Assembly (NCBI GenBank): GCA_019359395.1
Contig: JAHHHK010000006.1
Span: forward strand, 124,001 to 188,000
Source of the DNA: Komarekiella atlantica HA4396-MV6
GTDB taxonomy: Bacteria; Cyanobacteriota; Cyanobacteriia; Cyanobacteriales; Nostocaceae
DNA: 64,000 bases
Direction: 5' to 3'
How positions within the stretch are numbered: the stretch's first letter is position 1; every line of letters starts with the position of its first letter. The notes under the pieces were generated by a model. That model had not been told where the DNA came from and did not search any database. It worked only from the letters and a program-made list of their open reading frames with translations. The position numbers were made by a program, and so were the translations under genes. Positions 10,151-19,275 of this stretch are shown here, piece by piece.

Positions 10151-10262
10151 AGTTTTTACTACGCAAAACTATCCCTTTGCGAATCATAGAGGGACAGACT
10201 TAAACTTTAATTCAAGACAGGGAGAGATTTATCAAACTCACTTTGAATTAACCAAACAATCG

Positions 10263-10297
10263 AAAAAGCGTTGCGTGAAAACTTCGCAACGCTTTTT
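10263..10297 (+). terminator. Terminator after tamB
   Basis: Perfect 13-bp inverted repeat (AAAAAGCGTTGCG / CGCAACGCTTTTT) with a 9-nt loop, ending in T5, 113 bp after the tamB stop. The A-run on the left would also allow it to act on the opposite strand. Confidence 0.85.
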
Positions 10298-10499
10298 CCA
10301 AGATATTAGTGTAGTTTTCTCTCGCCCTTGATTGCCGCTAGAGGGTGTGCTCTTACTCAGCTAAGATTGTTGAATTTATAGTCTAAACAACACAGATTCA
10401 ATTTATTCTCGATGAACTGAGTACACAGATATTGTTTCAAAATCTGCTTTCTCCTTTTTCAAGGTTTTTTGTTGGTGAAACTTTATTGGGAAGTTTTGT

Positions 10500-10685
10500 C
10501 TAATCTTCACTTCTTTGTAGGTTGTAGGTCAGGGGTTGTTGATTATTCTGAACATCGGGTGAAGAATAGTGGGCGATGACAAATACTGGTAGTGTTAGGG
10601 TCAGTAGTGCGATCGCAGTTCCCACAATGTCTGCCAAACGATGGGAATATGTGTCGGCATTGGCAGACTGGCTATTTGAATTCAT
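10500..10685 (-). CDS. Small single-pass membrane protein
   Basis: A 61-residue protein. After a polar head with [20 protein letters not shown] comes one hydrophobic helix (about 20-40) ending in VFVIAHYSS and a short polar tail. The ATG at 10685 is preferred to an upstream GTG at 10712. I recall similar short proteins of unknown function in many cyanobacteria; the Asp/Gly positions before the helix look conserved. No partner is evident. The gene could be missed by automatic calling because of its size. Confidence 0.6.
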   Translation of the reverse strand: MNSNSQSANADTYSHRLADIVGTAIALLTLTLPVFVIAHYSSPDVQNNQQPLTYNLQRSED

Positions 10686-11544
10686 ACAAAAAATTGAAGT
10701 TCGTCGGATCACTTGTAGGTCTACTCTCTGAGTGAGAGTCTTGATGCTATTTTAGCTATTTTTTAACTGTAAATTGTTTAGCTGTCAAGAAATTCAACCA
10801 GTTTTGCAAGCGTCATAATATTATTTTTATACATGAACATTTTGATACAAAATCTTCAGCTAACGAATCAGGTTTTATTTTGTGACTAATATTTTCAGAT
10901 GCTTTACAGTATGGTGTAACAGATACTTTACGCATGACTGATGATAACAGCATTATAAATTACCTTTTTCCGCTGATTAAAGATTAATTAGCAAAATGTG
11001 TTTTTCTGAACTTATCCAATTATAACATCTGCTAATGCCTTTACTCACTTCATTTTGACGTAATTAGCAATTTGTGATACAGAATACAATTCCTGCAAAA
11101 ATACCGAACATGTATTTGTGTTTTCAATTATTCAACAGTAGATATACATAAAAATATTTGAGACAAAGGAAAAACCAGGTAGTGATGAATTTTGAAACCA
11201 TTAGTCCTTACCGAAGAAATACAGATATATTAATCATCTTATCCAGAATTAATTCAGTGATAATACTAAACAAATATTTTAGAATTTAAATATATTAATC
11301 TGTGCAATATCACTGCAATTTTGTCAATCTGTATATAGGTAGAGTAAAAATATCTTGAACGTAAACAATCACTTGTATTCGACAAATACCCAATCCCAAT
11401 TCCTAAAACTACATAACTATGAGCCTGATTCGGTAAATCTAAGATGGAATGTTTAAGTCCGTTCTCCTGCGGTCGATGCTACGTTTAAAACCACAACTAT
11501 TTAACCGGACTTTATATATAAATCTTATAACAAATTAACCAAGC
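10686..11544. other. Gene-free AT-rich region
   Basis: About 0.86 kb without a supportable gene on either strand. It contains the promoter of the small membrane protein at its left end. I see no RNA gene or strong repeat. Confidence 0.55.
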
Positions 11545-11572
11545 AAAAAAACCGCCACTAAGTAAGGGCGGT
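11545..11572 (-). terminator. Terminator after the DUF362 gene
   Basis: Read on the minus strand: ACCGCC, 10-nt loop, GGCGGT, then T6. It lies 100 bp downstream of the DUF362 stop codon. Confidence 0.75.
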
Positions 11573-11672
11573 CTGGTTAAGCAATCGGAGGGTAATTATA
11601 GGTTACTCTGCTGATAAGTGAATTTGTTGTAGCAGAGTTTGCATTTGTTGTTAGCCTAAACCTAAAGATAAA

Positions 11673-12644
11673 CTAACGTTTACCATAAACACTCATTGGT
11701 TCTTTAATAAACCGGATATAAAGATGCTTAAACGTAGACTTAACTACACGCGGCATAGCAAAATCAATGGGCATTAACTTGTCTGGTAGCTGCCAATCTT
11801 CTATTTTTAGTAAGTCAGGATGTAAGTGAGGAAACTCTATAGCAGCAAGTTCTGGGCAAACTCCCAGTCTTTGAGAAGCTGCAACGGTAGGTACTTGTTC
11901 GGGTGGAACATTGAGGATTTCTATCATTGCTCGGTCTAAGGCAAATACATTTGATGCTGCTGCTAAAATGCCTAGTTGACGAGGTTCGCCGCCACTAGGG
12001 CCATTACCTTCATGACCGATGATCCCATCTAAGATGGTTAAGTTTGGGTTAATTGCTCTAGCGGTTTCTACCAACATTTCAGCAAATCGGTTTGCATCTT
12101 TCCCAGCTTCCATGTGCCACCAAGCTTTCATCTTGCCGGGAACGCAACCAAACAGGTTTTTTACACCTAATGTTAATGTTAGCTGCATATGTGATTTGAC
12201 TTTGGGCAAGTTAATTACTACATCTGCTTCCATCGCTTCTTTGCATAGCCGCAGGTGATTAAAATCTTCATTTACAGTTTGGTAACGCTTGCCGTGAAAC
12301 TCGATAATTGGTAAATTCAGTTCTTCTAAAATATGCAAATAGCCATTTGCGACTGCTACTCCCTTGGCACTGCCAAAAGCTGGACTATCTCCTAAAAATG
12401 GCTTGCCGCCAGCCTCAATTACCATCTGGGCAACTTCGTAAACCAGTTCAGGGCGGGTGGTACACTCTTTAGTAGGACGCGATCCTGTAAGTAGATTCGG
12501 TTTGAGTAAGACGCGATCGCCTTTTTTAACAAAAGCGGCCATTCCTCCTAAAGGTTCCAGCAGTGTGGCTAAAGATTCCCGTAAAGCATCTCGTTCGTAG
12601 GAAGTGGCCCGAATTAAACTGACAGATGGTTTTTGAGTCTGCAT
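11673..12644 (-). CDS. DUF362 family protein
   Basis: A 323-residue protein matching DUF362: [11 protein letters not shown] near residue 42, then [38 protein letters not shown] and [20 protein letters not shown]. Many family members carry a ferredoxin-type CxxCxxC cluster; none is visible here, so this is the short form without iron-sulphur centres. The reaction is unknown. A terminator lies 100 bp downstream. The leader is odd: a heptamer repeat array begins 5 bp before the ATG and leaves no Shine-Dalgarno sequence. Confidence 0.8.
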   Translation of the reverse strand: MQTQKPSVSLIRATSYERDALRESLATLLEPLGGMAAFVKKGDRVLLKPNLLTGSRPTKECTTRPELVYEVAQMVIEAGGKPFLGDSPAFGSAKGVAVANGYLHILEELNLPIIEFHGKRYQTVNEDFNHLRLCKEAMEADVVINLPKVKSHMQLTLTLGVKNLFGCVPGKMKAWWHMEAGKDANRFAEMLVETARAINPNLTILDGIIGHEGNGPSGGEPRQLGILAAASNVFALDRAMIEILNVPPEQVPTVAASQRLGVCPELAAIEFPHLHPDLLKIEDWQLPDKLMPIDFAMPRVVKSTFKHLYIRFIKEPMSVYGKR

Positions 12645-12649
12645 GGTAT

Positions 12650-12766
12650 GGGGATTGGGGATTGGGGATTGGGGACTGGGGACTGGGGACTGGGGAATGG
12701 GAAATGGGGATTGGGGAATGGGGATTGGGGATTGGGGACTGGAGACTGGGGAATGGGGATTGGGAA
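12650..12766. repeat. STRR heptamer array (GGGGATT/GGGGACT)
   Basis: About 16 near-perfect tandem copies of GGGGATT, GGGGACT and GGGGAAT. This is the short tandemly repeated repetitive class known from heterocystous cyanobacteria. It fills the leader of the DUF362 gene. The short open frames across it have no coding support. Confidence 0.9.
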
Positions 12767-12828
12767 ATAAATATTTAGAAATATTTTTTCAGTACCCAAT
12801 GCCCGATGCTCCATGCCTTACTAACTTA

Positions 12829-14250
12829 TTATTCTGACTTGAGGGGTAAAATGCTACTCATTTGTTCTAGATTTAACACTGTGGCTAATTCGGCTTCACT
12901 CATAAGTCCTTGTTCTAGGACAATTTGTCGCAGAGATTTGCCAGTTTCTAAAGATTCTTTGGCAACATCTGCTGCTTTTAAATAACCGATGTGCGAATTG
13001 AGTGCGGTTACTAAAGCTAAACTGCCTTCGGCATATGCTAGACAACGTTCTTTGTTAGCTGTAATTCCTTGGATGCAACGTTGCGCGAGTGTGGCGATGG
13101 TTGACCCAAGAATTTCGATACTGTGAATCAGGTTATAGGCAATCAGCGGCATCATCACATTTAATTCTAATTGTCCTGCTTGGGCGGCTAAAGCGATCGC
13201 ACTGTCGTATCCCATTACCTGAAAACATACCATTGATGTCATCTCTGCCATTACTGGGTTATACTTCCCTGGCATAATCGAGGAACCTGGTTGCACTGGA
13301 GGTAATTGAATTTCTTTCAAGCCAGTTTTTGGCCCTGAATCCATTAGCCGCAAGTCATGGGATATTTTGACTAAATCTTGCGCCAAGTTGCGTAAAGCAC
13401 CGGAAACATTCACAAATGGGGCCATACTCTGCATTGCTGCCATCAGATGGGGTGCAGGTTCTAGGGGAGAGTTTAGCAGTTCTGAGAGAATTTCTACCAC
13501 ACGGGCGCGATATTGAGGATGAGTATTCATACCTGTACCAGCAGCACTACCTCCCAAACCTAGTACCATCAAATCCCCGGAGGCTGTGTAAATGCGGTTT
13601 TGATGTTCTGTCAGAATTTGCGCCCAAGCGCGAAAATTTTCACCCAAACGCACGGGTACAGCATCTTGCATGTGGGTTCTGCCAGATTTGACGATATCTT
13701 GAAATTCTACAGCTTTGTCTTCTAAAGCTGCGATCGCTTTATCTAAACCTGGCTGTAACGTCTTTGACAGCGCCAATAAGCCACCAATCCGAATTGCCGT
13801 GGGAATCACATCATTGGTAGACTGCCCATAGTTAACGTGGTCATTGGGACTAACGCGCTTGTAATTGCCTTTTTGTTCACTGAGAATTTCTAAGGCGCGA
13901 TTTGCCAGTACTTCGTTAACGTTCATGTGGTGGGAAGTTCCAGCACCCGCTTGATAGACATCGACGACAAATTGCTCACGAAATTTTCCAGCAAGTATTT
14001 CATCAGCAGCTTGCACAATTGCCTGACTAATATCTTGGGGAATACAACCAAGTTCACCATTAACAATTGCTGTAGCTTTTTTAATTAGAATACAAGCATC
14101 TACGTAAGTAGGTAAAGGACGTATCCCACTAATAGGGAAGTTTTCGATCGCCCGCAGTGTTTGAATACCGTAATAAACGCTACTGGCAATTTGGCGATCG
14201 CCCATCGAATCGCGTTCGATGCGAAATTCAAAGTCTGGTTGTTGAGTCAT
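12829..14250 (-). CDS. Aspartate ammonia-lyase (aspartase/fumarase family)
   Basis: A 473-residue member of the aspartase/class II fumarase family, a cytoplasmic homotetramer releasing ammonia from aspartate to give fumarate (or interconverting fumarate and malate in FumC). Seen are AGAGTSHHMNVNEVLANRA (substrate-binding region), SGRTHMQDAVPVRLG, and the signature GSSIMPGKYNPVMAEM with the catalytic serine. TSHHMNVNEV fits both subfamilies, but the overall pattern favours AspA; FumC remains possible. The usual Val in the GSSIMPGKVNP signature is Tyr. The ATG at 14250 gives the family's usual N-terminus; an upstream ATG at 14283 would add 11 residues. Confidence 0.8.
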   Translation of the reverse strand: MTQQPDFEFRIERDSMGDRQIASSVYYGIQTLRAIENFPISGIRPLPTYVDACILIKKATAIVNGELGCIPQDISQAIVQAADEILAGKFREQFVVDVYQAGAGTSHHMNVNEVLANRALEILSEQKGNYKRVSPNDHVNYGQSTNDVIPTAIRIGGLLALSKTLQPGLDKAIAALEDKAVEFQDIVKSGRTHMQDAVPVRLGENFRAWAQILTEHQNRIYTASGDLMVLGLGGSAAGTGMNTHPQYRARVVEILSELLNSPLEPAPHLMAAMQSMAPFVNVSGALRNLAQDLVKISHDLRLMDSGPKTGLKEIQLPPVQPGSSIMPGKYNPVMAEMTSMVCFQVMGYDSAIALAAQAGQLELNVMMPLIAYNLIHSIEILGSTIATLAQRCIQGITANKERCLAYAEGSLALVTALNSHIGYLKAADVAKESLETGKSLRQIVLEQGLMSEAELATVLNLEQMSSILPLKSE

Positions 14251-14344
14251 AAATTCTTTGGTAAATATCAAAAAACCGATCATCCCACGCAGGTAAACTC
14301 AGATCAGCTAGTCTGCATAGAATCTGTACATTTTTTAATTCCCT

Positions 14345-14875
14345 ATGACTCTACCTAACTGGATTACCTTTTCTCGCCTGTTGGGGATTCCATTTTTGCT
14401 TTACGGTTTATATAATCCCACACCACAAGCTAGGTGGATATGTTTGACAATTTTTCTAATTGCGGCATTAACTGATTGGTTAGACGGTTATTTAGCGCGG
14501 AAACTCAACCAAATCAGCGAATTAGGTAAGTTTCTCGACCCTCTAGTGGATAAACTTTTAGTACTTGCGCCGTTATTAGTGTTAATTGAACTAGGAAAGG
14601 TTCCAGCTTGGGGAGTGTTTTTGATTTTAGCGCGAGAATTAGCGATCGCAGGTTGGCGAGTCAATCAAACGACAATTACGGGGGCGAATATTTGGGGTAA
14701 ACTCAAAACCGTTAGTCAAATAATGGCGATCGCTCTTTTAATCGCACCCTTACCACCAGTGTGGCAAATCCCATCCCTCATTGCTTTCTGGGTTTCAGTC
14801 GCTTTGACAATCATATCTGGAGTAGTTTACCTGATACCACAAAATCCAACTGGAGTCAGATCCCCGACTTCTTGA
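14345..14875 (+). CDS. CDP-diacylglycerol-glycerol-3-phosphate phosphatidyltransferase
   Basis: A 176-residue integral membrane enzyme that makes phosphatidylglycerol phosphate, precursor of the essential thylakoid lipid phosphatidylglycerol. The CDP-alcohol phosphotransferase motif DGxxARxxxxxxxxGxxxDxxxD is complete, running from DWLDGYLARK to GKFLDPLVDK (about 43-68), and several hydrophobic helices follow. It is divergent from the AspA-type gene (94-bp gap). The last residues (RSPTS) and the stop codon are encoded by a mobile palindromic repeat (14858-14890), so the C-terminus has been reset by that insertion. Confidence 0.92.
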   Translation: MTLPNWITFSRLLGIPFLLYGLYNPTPQARWICLTIFLIAALTDWLDGYLARKLNQISELGKFLDPLVDKLLVLAPLLVLIELGKVPAWGVFLILARELAIAGWRVNQTTITGANIWGKLKTVSQIMAIALLIAPLPPVWQIPSLIAFWVSVALTIISGVVYLIPQNPTGVRSPTS

Positions 14876-14890
14876 AGAAGTCGGGGATCT
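14858..14890. terminator. Palindrome closing pgsA, bidirectional terminator candidate
   Basis: Perfect 16-bp inverted repeat (AGATCCCCGACTTCTT / AAGAAGTCGGGGATCT) with a 1-nt loop. The TGA stop of pgsA is inside it. It lies between convergent genes and belongs to a palindromic repeat family common in Nostoc-like genomes. There is no T-run, so termination on either strand is inferred. Confidence 0.65.
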
Positions 14891-14899
14891 AATAGCCCA

Positions 14900-16498
14900 T
14901 CAAGTCACGATATGAGGCGAGTTAATCGCCGCTACACGGCCAGCATCTACTAAAGCTTGGTACACCATTACCGCTACCTCGGCGCGTGTAGCATCGCGGG
15001 TAGGGTTGAGTTGTTTGAGGTTCGGGTGATTAACGATAATCTGCTTTTCTATGGCTTTTGCTACTTCATCTTTGGCATAGTCGGGAATTTTTGCTTGGTC
15101 ATCGAAAACTTTGATGCTGGTATTATTACCAGATAATCCTAGTCCATTGACTAGAGAGACTATAACTTGCACGCGCTGGATATTCTGGTTAGGGCGGAAG
15201 GTGTTATCGGGAAAACCAGAGAGAAATGAACCTTGATACGCCTGCTGAATTACCTTGGATGCCCAGAAATTATCTGGTATATCCTTGAATTTGCTCACAG
15301 CACGGTTTGGTGATGGGTTGAAAGCTTTTACTAACAAGGCTGCATATTGCGATCGCGTCATTGTAGCATCAGGTTTAAACGTGCGATCAGGAAAACCGTT
15401 GACTATTCCTTGTTTAACTAATTCTCGAATAAACGCAGCTGCCCAATGATTACCAATATCGCTTAAATCAATAGGACTTGGTGTTGGCGTGGGTGTAGGT
15501 AAAGGTATAGGTACAAGTATAGGTGGTGGTGTGGGTGTAGTGGATATCGGCAAGGGTGTTGGTGTGGGTGTAGTGGATATCGGCGAGGGTGTGGGAGTGG
15601 GTGCTGGTGTGGGTGTCAAGATAGGAACCGAACTATCGGCAAACTCTAAGTTTCCCGCAGCTTTAGCCGGATTTATTTGGTTTCCTATTAAAACCAGCTT
15701 ATTGGAACTAGCATTTTGCAAATCAAATTTACCGTTATTGCGTAGGATGTTCCCGCCTGGATTATTGGTACTACCGAGATCAGGAAAGGCAGTTGCAATT
15801 ATTGTCAGGCCATCGTCAGTATTATTTTCGCTGAGATTATTACGTAACACCGGACGCGCACTACCTGAGATGATTATCCCAGAACGGTTTTCGTAAATTT
15901 TGTTTTCTAGAAGTGTGGGTGATGCTGTATCACTAATTGCTATGCCGTAGCCTGTTTTAACGCAGATGTTCCCTTGAATTTGACCTTTGGAATTTCTCGC
16001 GATCGCAATTCCATTGGCTGCATTCTCACTAAAAACATTACCTAGAATAACTGGATTAGCATCACCTGTTGCAAATACTCCCTCACGCTTGCACTGGGTG
16101 AAGGTACAATTAGCTACTGTGGGAGCAGTTGATTCAATCCAAACACCACTACCACGACTAGCTAAATTTGTCACAGTTATCCCCCGCAGTTCGGCGCTAG
16201 TCAGCAGTACAAAAGTGACATTTTGACCAGCAAAAGTGCGACTGAGGTAGTTACCGCTTCCTTCAATCACAATGCCTCTGCCTTTATTGGCTTCATTACC
16301 CACCACTGTTACACCAGATGGAACTGTCAGGGGAAAAACTTCACCACTGGCAGCATTGTAATTTCCTTCTGTCAGTTGAATTTTAGTGCCGAGTGTGGCA
16401 ATTTTGAGGGCTTGCGTAATTGTTTTAAACGGGGTTTGTTGGCTACCAGAGTTGACATCACTCCCTGCTGATGGATTTACGTAAAATAATTGAGTCAT
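14900..16498 (-). CDS. SLH-domain protein with right-handed beta-helix (DUF1565)
   Basis: A 532-residue modular protein. Residues 1-290 are a DUF1565/pectate-lyase-like beta-helix: FYVNPSAGSDVNSGSQQTPF opens it, and repeated GNVFSENAANGIAI / ENKIYENRSGIIISG rungs follow. Residues 295-345 are a Pro/Thr linker. Residues 345-525 hold three S-layer homology repeats (NHWAAAFIRELVKQGIVNGF, FWASKVIQQAYQGSFLSGF and a third). SLH domains bind peptidoglycan-linked polymers, so a cell-surface carbohydrate-binding protein is expected. Oddly, no signal peptide is visible at this N-terminus and no upstream start supplies one. Confidence 0.85.
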   Translation of the reverse strand: MTQLFYVNPSAGSDVNSGSQQTPFKTITQALKIATLGTKIQLTEGNYNAASGEVFPLTVPSGVTVVGNEANKGRGIVIEGSGNYLSRTFAGQNVTFVLLTSAELRGITVTNLASRGSGVWIESTAPTVANCTFTQCKREGVFATGDANPVILGNVFSENAANGIAIARNSKGQIQGNICVKTGYGIAISDTASPTLLENKIYENRSGIIISGSARPVLRNNLSENNTDDGLTIIATAFPDLGSTNNPGGNILRNNGKFDLQNASSNKLVLIGNQINPAKAAGNLEFADSSVPILTPTPAPTPTPSPISTTPTPTPLPISTTPTPPPILVPIPLPTPTPTPSPIDLSDIGNHWAAAFIRELVKQGIVNGFPDRTFKPDATMTRSQYAALLVKAFNPSPNRAVSKFKDIPDNFWASKVIQQAYQGSFLSGFPDNTFRPNQNIQRVQVIVSLVNGLGLSGNNTSIKVFDDQAKIPDYAKDEVAKAIEKQIIVNHPNLKQLNPTRDATRAEVAVMVYQALVDAGRVAAINSPHIVT

Positions 16499-16609
16499 AT
16501 TTATACTGTCAAAAAATACATAGTCATCCTAGCGCTAACTGTTAAAGTAGGTAGCGATCGCTAAAATTAATTTGCAATATTGATTGTGGACACTAAGTTC
16601 GTAATACTC

Positions 16610-16680
16610 GCCTGCGGCGAGAAGCAAGCTACGTAATGGGCTACGCTCTAAGCGTAGCTATGCCGTAGGCTTTACGTAAT
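16610..16680. repeat. Dispersed AAGCGTAGCTATGCCGTAGGCTTTACG repeat
   Basis: The core (about 16648-16676) recurs at about 25090-25115 and, inverted, near 51505-51535. It belongs to the palindromic repeats scattered between genes of Nostoc-like genomes. No gene overlaps it. Confidence 0.7.
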
Positions 16681-16748
16681 TAAGAAAGTCTTACTTAGTC
16701 TGGGTTTCAAGGTTTGTATCTGTTTCATTATTTTCGTGAAATGGTATT

Positions 16749-16944
16749 AGAGGATGTCTGAGAAGTCAAAATTGTCATGCTGAATGAAGCGATAGCGTAA
16801 TGTACCCCTACGGGGAAGCAAGCTACGCGGAGCGTCTCGTAGAGAAGCATCTCAGAAATTAACGGATAATAGAGATTCTTCCTTCCGCTCTGCTCCAGTC
16901 AGAATGACAAAATATACCATTACCTAGCTTTTCAGACATCCTCT
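16749..16944. mobile_element. MITE-like element, type B
   Basis: A 196-bp non-coding element bounded by 17-bp terminal inverted repeats (AGAGGATGTCTGAGAAG / CTTTTCAGACATCCTCT, one mismatch). Its interior carries the TGTCATGCTGAATG...CAGAATGACA inverted core also found, slightly altered, in the type A elements at 17465 and 41915. No transposase is present, so mobilisation would be in trans. Confidence 0.7.
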
Positions 16945-17052
16945 TAGACCTAGCTTGAAAATGAGTGCGGAGGTGTAAAGAAAAGAAGAGATTTTTAAGG
17001 CAGTGCCTTAACTTAAGCGGACTGGCGTCAAGTGTGGTGGAATTTTTTATTA

Positions 17053-17433
17053 TTCTGAACACCAAGTTTCGAGTTCTGAGCACCAAGTTCCAAGTTCTGA
17101 ACACCAAGTTCCAAGTTCTGAACACCAAATTTCGAGTTCTGAACACCAAGTTTCGAGTTCTGAGCACCAAGTTCCAAGTTCTGAACACCAAGTTCCAAGT
17201 TCTGAACACCAAATTTCGAGTTCTGAGCACCAAGTTTCGAGTTCTGAACACCAAGTTTCGAGTTCTGAGCACCAAGTTCCAAGTTCTGAGCACCAAGTTT
17301 CGAGTTCTGAGCACCAAGTTCCAAGTTCTGAGCACCAAGTTCCAAGTTCTGAGCACCAAGTTCCGAGTTCTGAACACCAAATTTCGACTTCTGAACACCA
17401 AGTTCCAAGTTCTGAGCACGAAGTTCCAAGTTC
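17053..17433. repeat. 21-bp minisatellite, 18 copies
   Basis: Eighteen contiguous copies of TTCTGARCACCAAGTTYCRAG. The 21-bp period (7 codons) keeps several frames open on both strands, giving heptapeptide-repeat translations, but none has a start signal or family match, so I treat it as non-coding. Units 1-4 (17053-17136) and 5-8 (17137-17220) are identical, showing an 84-bp higher-order duplication. Confidence 0.9.
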
Positions 17434-17464
17434 TAGCGAACTGGTTTGACCCTTGACCAAATAA

Positions 17465-17630
17465 TAGACCTCTTGCATAAATGCTTAAATTGTCATGTTG
17501 AGCGGAGCGAAACATCTCGGAGATTCTTTCTTGGGGAACCAGGGCGTAGCTTGCCTCCCCGTAGGGGTATACTCCACTACGTTCTGGTCAAAATGACACT
17601 CATAATTTTCGGACTTTTGCAAGAGGTCTA
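17465..17630. mobile_element. MITE-like element, type A, copy 1
   Basis: A 166-bp element with 13-bp perfect terminal inverted repeats (TAGACCTCTTGCA / TGCAAGAGGTCTA). The outermost TA on each side could be a TA target duplication of the IS630/Tc1-mariner type. Compared with the 124-bp copy at 41915-42038 it has about 42 extra bases near 17530-17570 (CGTAGCTTGCCTCCCCGTAG type), a nested repeat insertion. Confidence 0.75.
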
Positions 17631-17708
17631 ATTACTAATTCACGCCTAATGTGAATTACGTTTGATGTGAATTATGAAAATCAACGACATATCAAAAATT
17701 CTGCGTGT

Positions 17709-17739
17709 AGTAGAGACGTAGCAATGCTACGTCTCTACT
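17709..17739. repeat. Palindrome AGTAGAGACGTAGCA
   Basis: Perfect 15-bp arms with a 1-nt loop, 95 bp before the radical SAM gene. It is of the common GTAGAGACGT repeat family; a related partial copy lies near 19404-19446. Confidence 0.75.
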
Positions 17740-17834
17740 CATTAAAAGACAATGGAAACTCTTGTAACAGCATTGCCAGCTATGGCTTCGCTATATTAAC
17801 AGTTAACAGGCAACGGTCAAAAGGAGTTGAAGAG

Positions 17835-18458
17835 ATGGAAACCAAGCCAACTGACCCATCGCTAGCACTCACAGAAATTCCCTCTGGCTATCTCAACATC
17901 ATGGGTTACGTTGATAAATCAGAAGTCAACGGGCCTGGTTGTCGTGCTGTTGTTTGGGTGCAGGGTTGTCCTCGTGAGTGTCCTGGCTGCTTTAATCCTG
18001 ACTCCTGGTCATTTGAGACTAACCAACTGATAGCTATTGATACTCTTGCAAAGAATATTCTCAGCAATTCCCACAATACAGGTTTGACATTTTCTGGTGG
18101 AGAACCCTTTTGGCAAGCGCCTGCATTAGCGTCTTTAGCTAAGAAGGTAAAAGCTGCGGGATTAAATATAATGTCTTTTACTGGATTCACCCTTGAGCAA
18201 CTACAGTCTGAATCTGCACCGCCAGGTTCGCAAGCATTGTTAGAACAATTAGATATCTTGATTGACGGGCCTTTTGTACAAAATCTGGCCATTAATTCTC
18301 CCAATTCTCCCGTTTCTTCTAGCAATCAACGTGTTCATGTACTTAACCCAGCCTTCCAAGACCAAATTACTTGGGCAAGTGACCAGATAGAAGTTCACAT
18401 CCTCAAGAATGGTGGTCGCATTGTTACTGGCTATCAAGGTGGGCTAGAGCTTACTTAG
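17835..18458 (+). CDS. NrdG-like radical SAM activating protein
   Basis: A 207-residue protein of the short radical SAM class that includes the activase of anaerobic ribonucleotide reductase. The cluster motif is in WVQGCPRECPGCFNPDSW (CxxxCxxC, around residues 41-48). The SAM-binding TFSGGEPFWQ and a downstream MSFTGFTLEQL block are also present. The family generates a 5'-deoxyadenosyl radical to activate glycyl-radical enzymes, but no NrdD or other partner lies nearby, so the substrate is unknown. The ATG at 17835 is chosen because AAAGGAG precedes it by about 9 nt; the frame extends upstream through repeat DNA without a better start. Confidence 0.8.
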   Translation: METKPTDPSLALTEIPSGYLNIMGYVDKSEVNGPGCRAVVWVQGCPRECPGCFNPDSWSFETNQLIAIDTLAKNILSNSHNTGLTFSGGEPFWQAPALASLAKKVKAAGLNIMSFTGFTLEQLQSESAPPGSQALLEQLDILIDGPFVQNLAINSPNSPVSSSNQRVHVLNPAFQDQITWASDQIEVHILKNGGRIVTGYQGGLELT

Positions 18459-18483
18459 GAGGGAAGTGAAGGAGTGTAAATTC

Positions 18484-18605
18484 GTAATTCGTAATTAAAT
18501 GGGTACAGAGCTAACACTAAATTAAAAATTTAGTGGTTTTCAAGAGCGCGAAAAGTTCTATGGGAAGGTTTCCCGACAGCCAGGAAACTTTTCAAGACAG
18601 TGGAG
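18484..18605 (-). repeat. Dispersed repeat of about 130 bp, copy A
   Basis: On the minus strand this matches 39776-39900: CCACTGTCTTGAAAAGTTTCCT, a variable GGGAAACC hairpin, AGAACTTTTCGC, ACCACTAAATT, then CTGTACCCATTTAATTACGAATT. A shortened third copy is near 51425-51515. All three are between genes. Confidence 0.75.
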
Positions 18606-18702
18606 GGTACAATAGCTCCTTAGAAATGCAACTACGAATTACGTTAGCGTTGGCGTAGCCTCTCGTAGAGAAGCGGTAGCGAAGAATGAGCGTCATTATC
18701 AA

Positions 18703-19275
18703 TTACGAATTATTTTGACTCGTGCCATGTAGTTTCATAAAACTATCAAAGGCATACCATGCTAATACATACCAGGGAATAATTTCAAATTGCAGACCCT
18801 TAGCTATTAACTGCCTAGCAGCAAGAATACTAAGCCCTAGAGGGAACAGAAAGCGCAAATCAACTGCACCATTTGTTGCTAGCTCGACTTTTTTATTTAA
18901 GTCTACAACTGCATTCGTGACGCCCATTGCTGCCTCAGAGTCATGGGTAATATCGCCGAAAATCAGCCCTATATCTTGTAGAGTGGCAAAAACATTTTCT
19001 AAACTGCTATTTTTCGCACCGTAGTTGATAAGAATACTGCCATGATAAATATTAGTCCGCACCTGACTAATATTAGGTTGTGCTTCTAATATACTGGCAA
19101 TGCGTTGCATTTCCCCTACTTGGCAATAGGGTTGAGCAATTCTTAGCCGTAGCCTACCTGGAGTATTGCTGACAATTTTTGTATATATGTGCTTGGCTGA
19201 AGTTTTTATTGTTGAGTTTGCTTGCTTTATAACTTTAGGCATTTTGGTAAGATGACTGTAATTATTTCTCAACAT
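18703..19275 (-). CDS. HMA_2-like membrane protein without metal-binding cysteines
   Basis: A 190-residue protein. Residues 30-100 form a ferredoxin-like HMA_2-type domain: SNTPGRLRLRIAQPY, then a helix, and VRTNIYHGSILINY. The canonical metal-binding CxxC is absent. Residues about 138-180 are hydrophobic (FLFPLGLSILAARQL and IIPWYVLAWYAF), suggesting two membrane segments. AGGAGG lies 8 nt before the ATG at 19275. It is the last gene of the five-gene P-type ATPase cluster. Probable role: accessory or interaction subunit of that pump; the cargo is unknown. Confidence 0.7.
   Translation of the reverse strand: MLRNNYSHLTKMPKVIKQANSTIKTSAKHIYTKIVSNTPGRLRLRIAQPYCQVGEMQRIASILEAQPNISQVRTNIYHGSILINYGAKNSSLENVFATLQDIGLIFGDITHDSEAAMGVTNAVVDLNKKVELATNGAVDLRFLFPLGLSILAARQLIAKGLQFEIIPWYVLAWYAFDSFMKLHGTSQNNS

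Noticed and set aside
12614-12837. Short frames over the heptamer array
   Set aside because: Translations are pure repeats of a 7-bp unit; no coding signals.
16965-17456. Long repeated-heptapeptide frames across the minisatellite on both strands
   Set aside because: They arise from a 21-bp repeat that has no stops in several frames; no start signal, no domain, equal openness on both strands.
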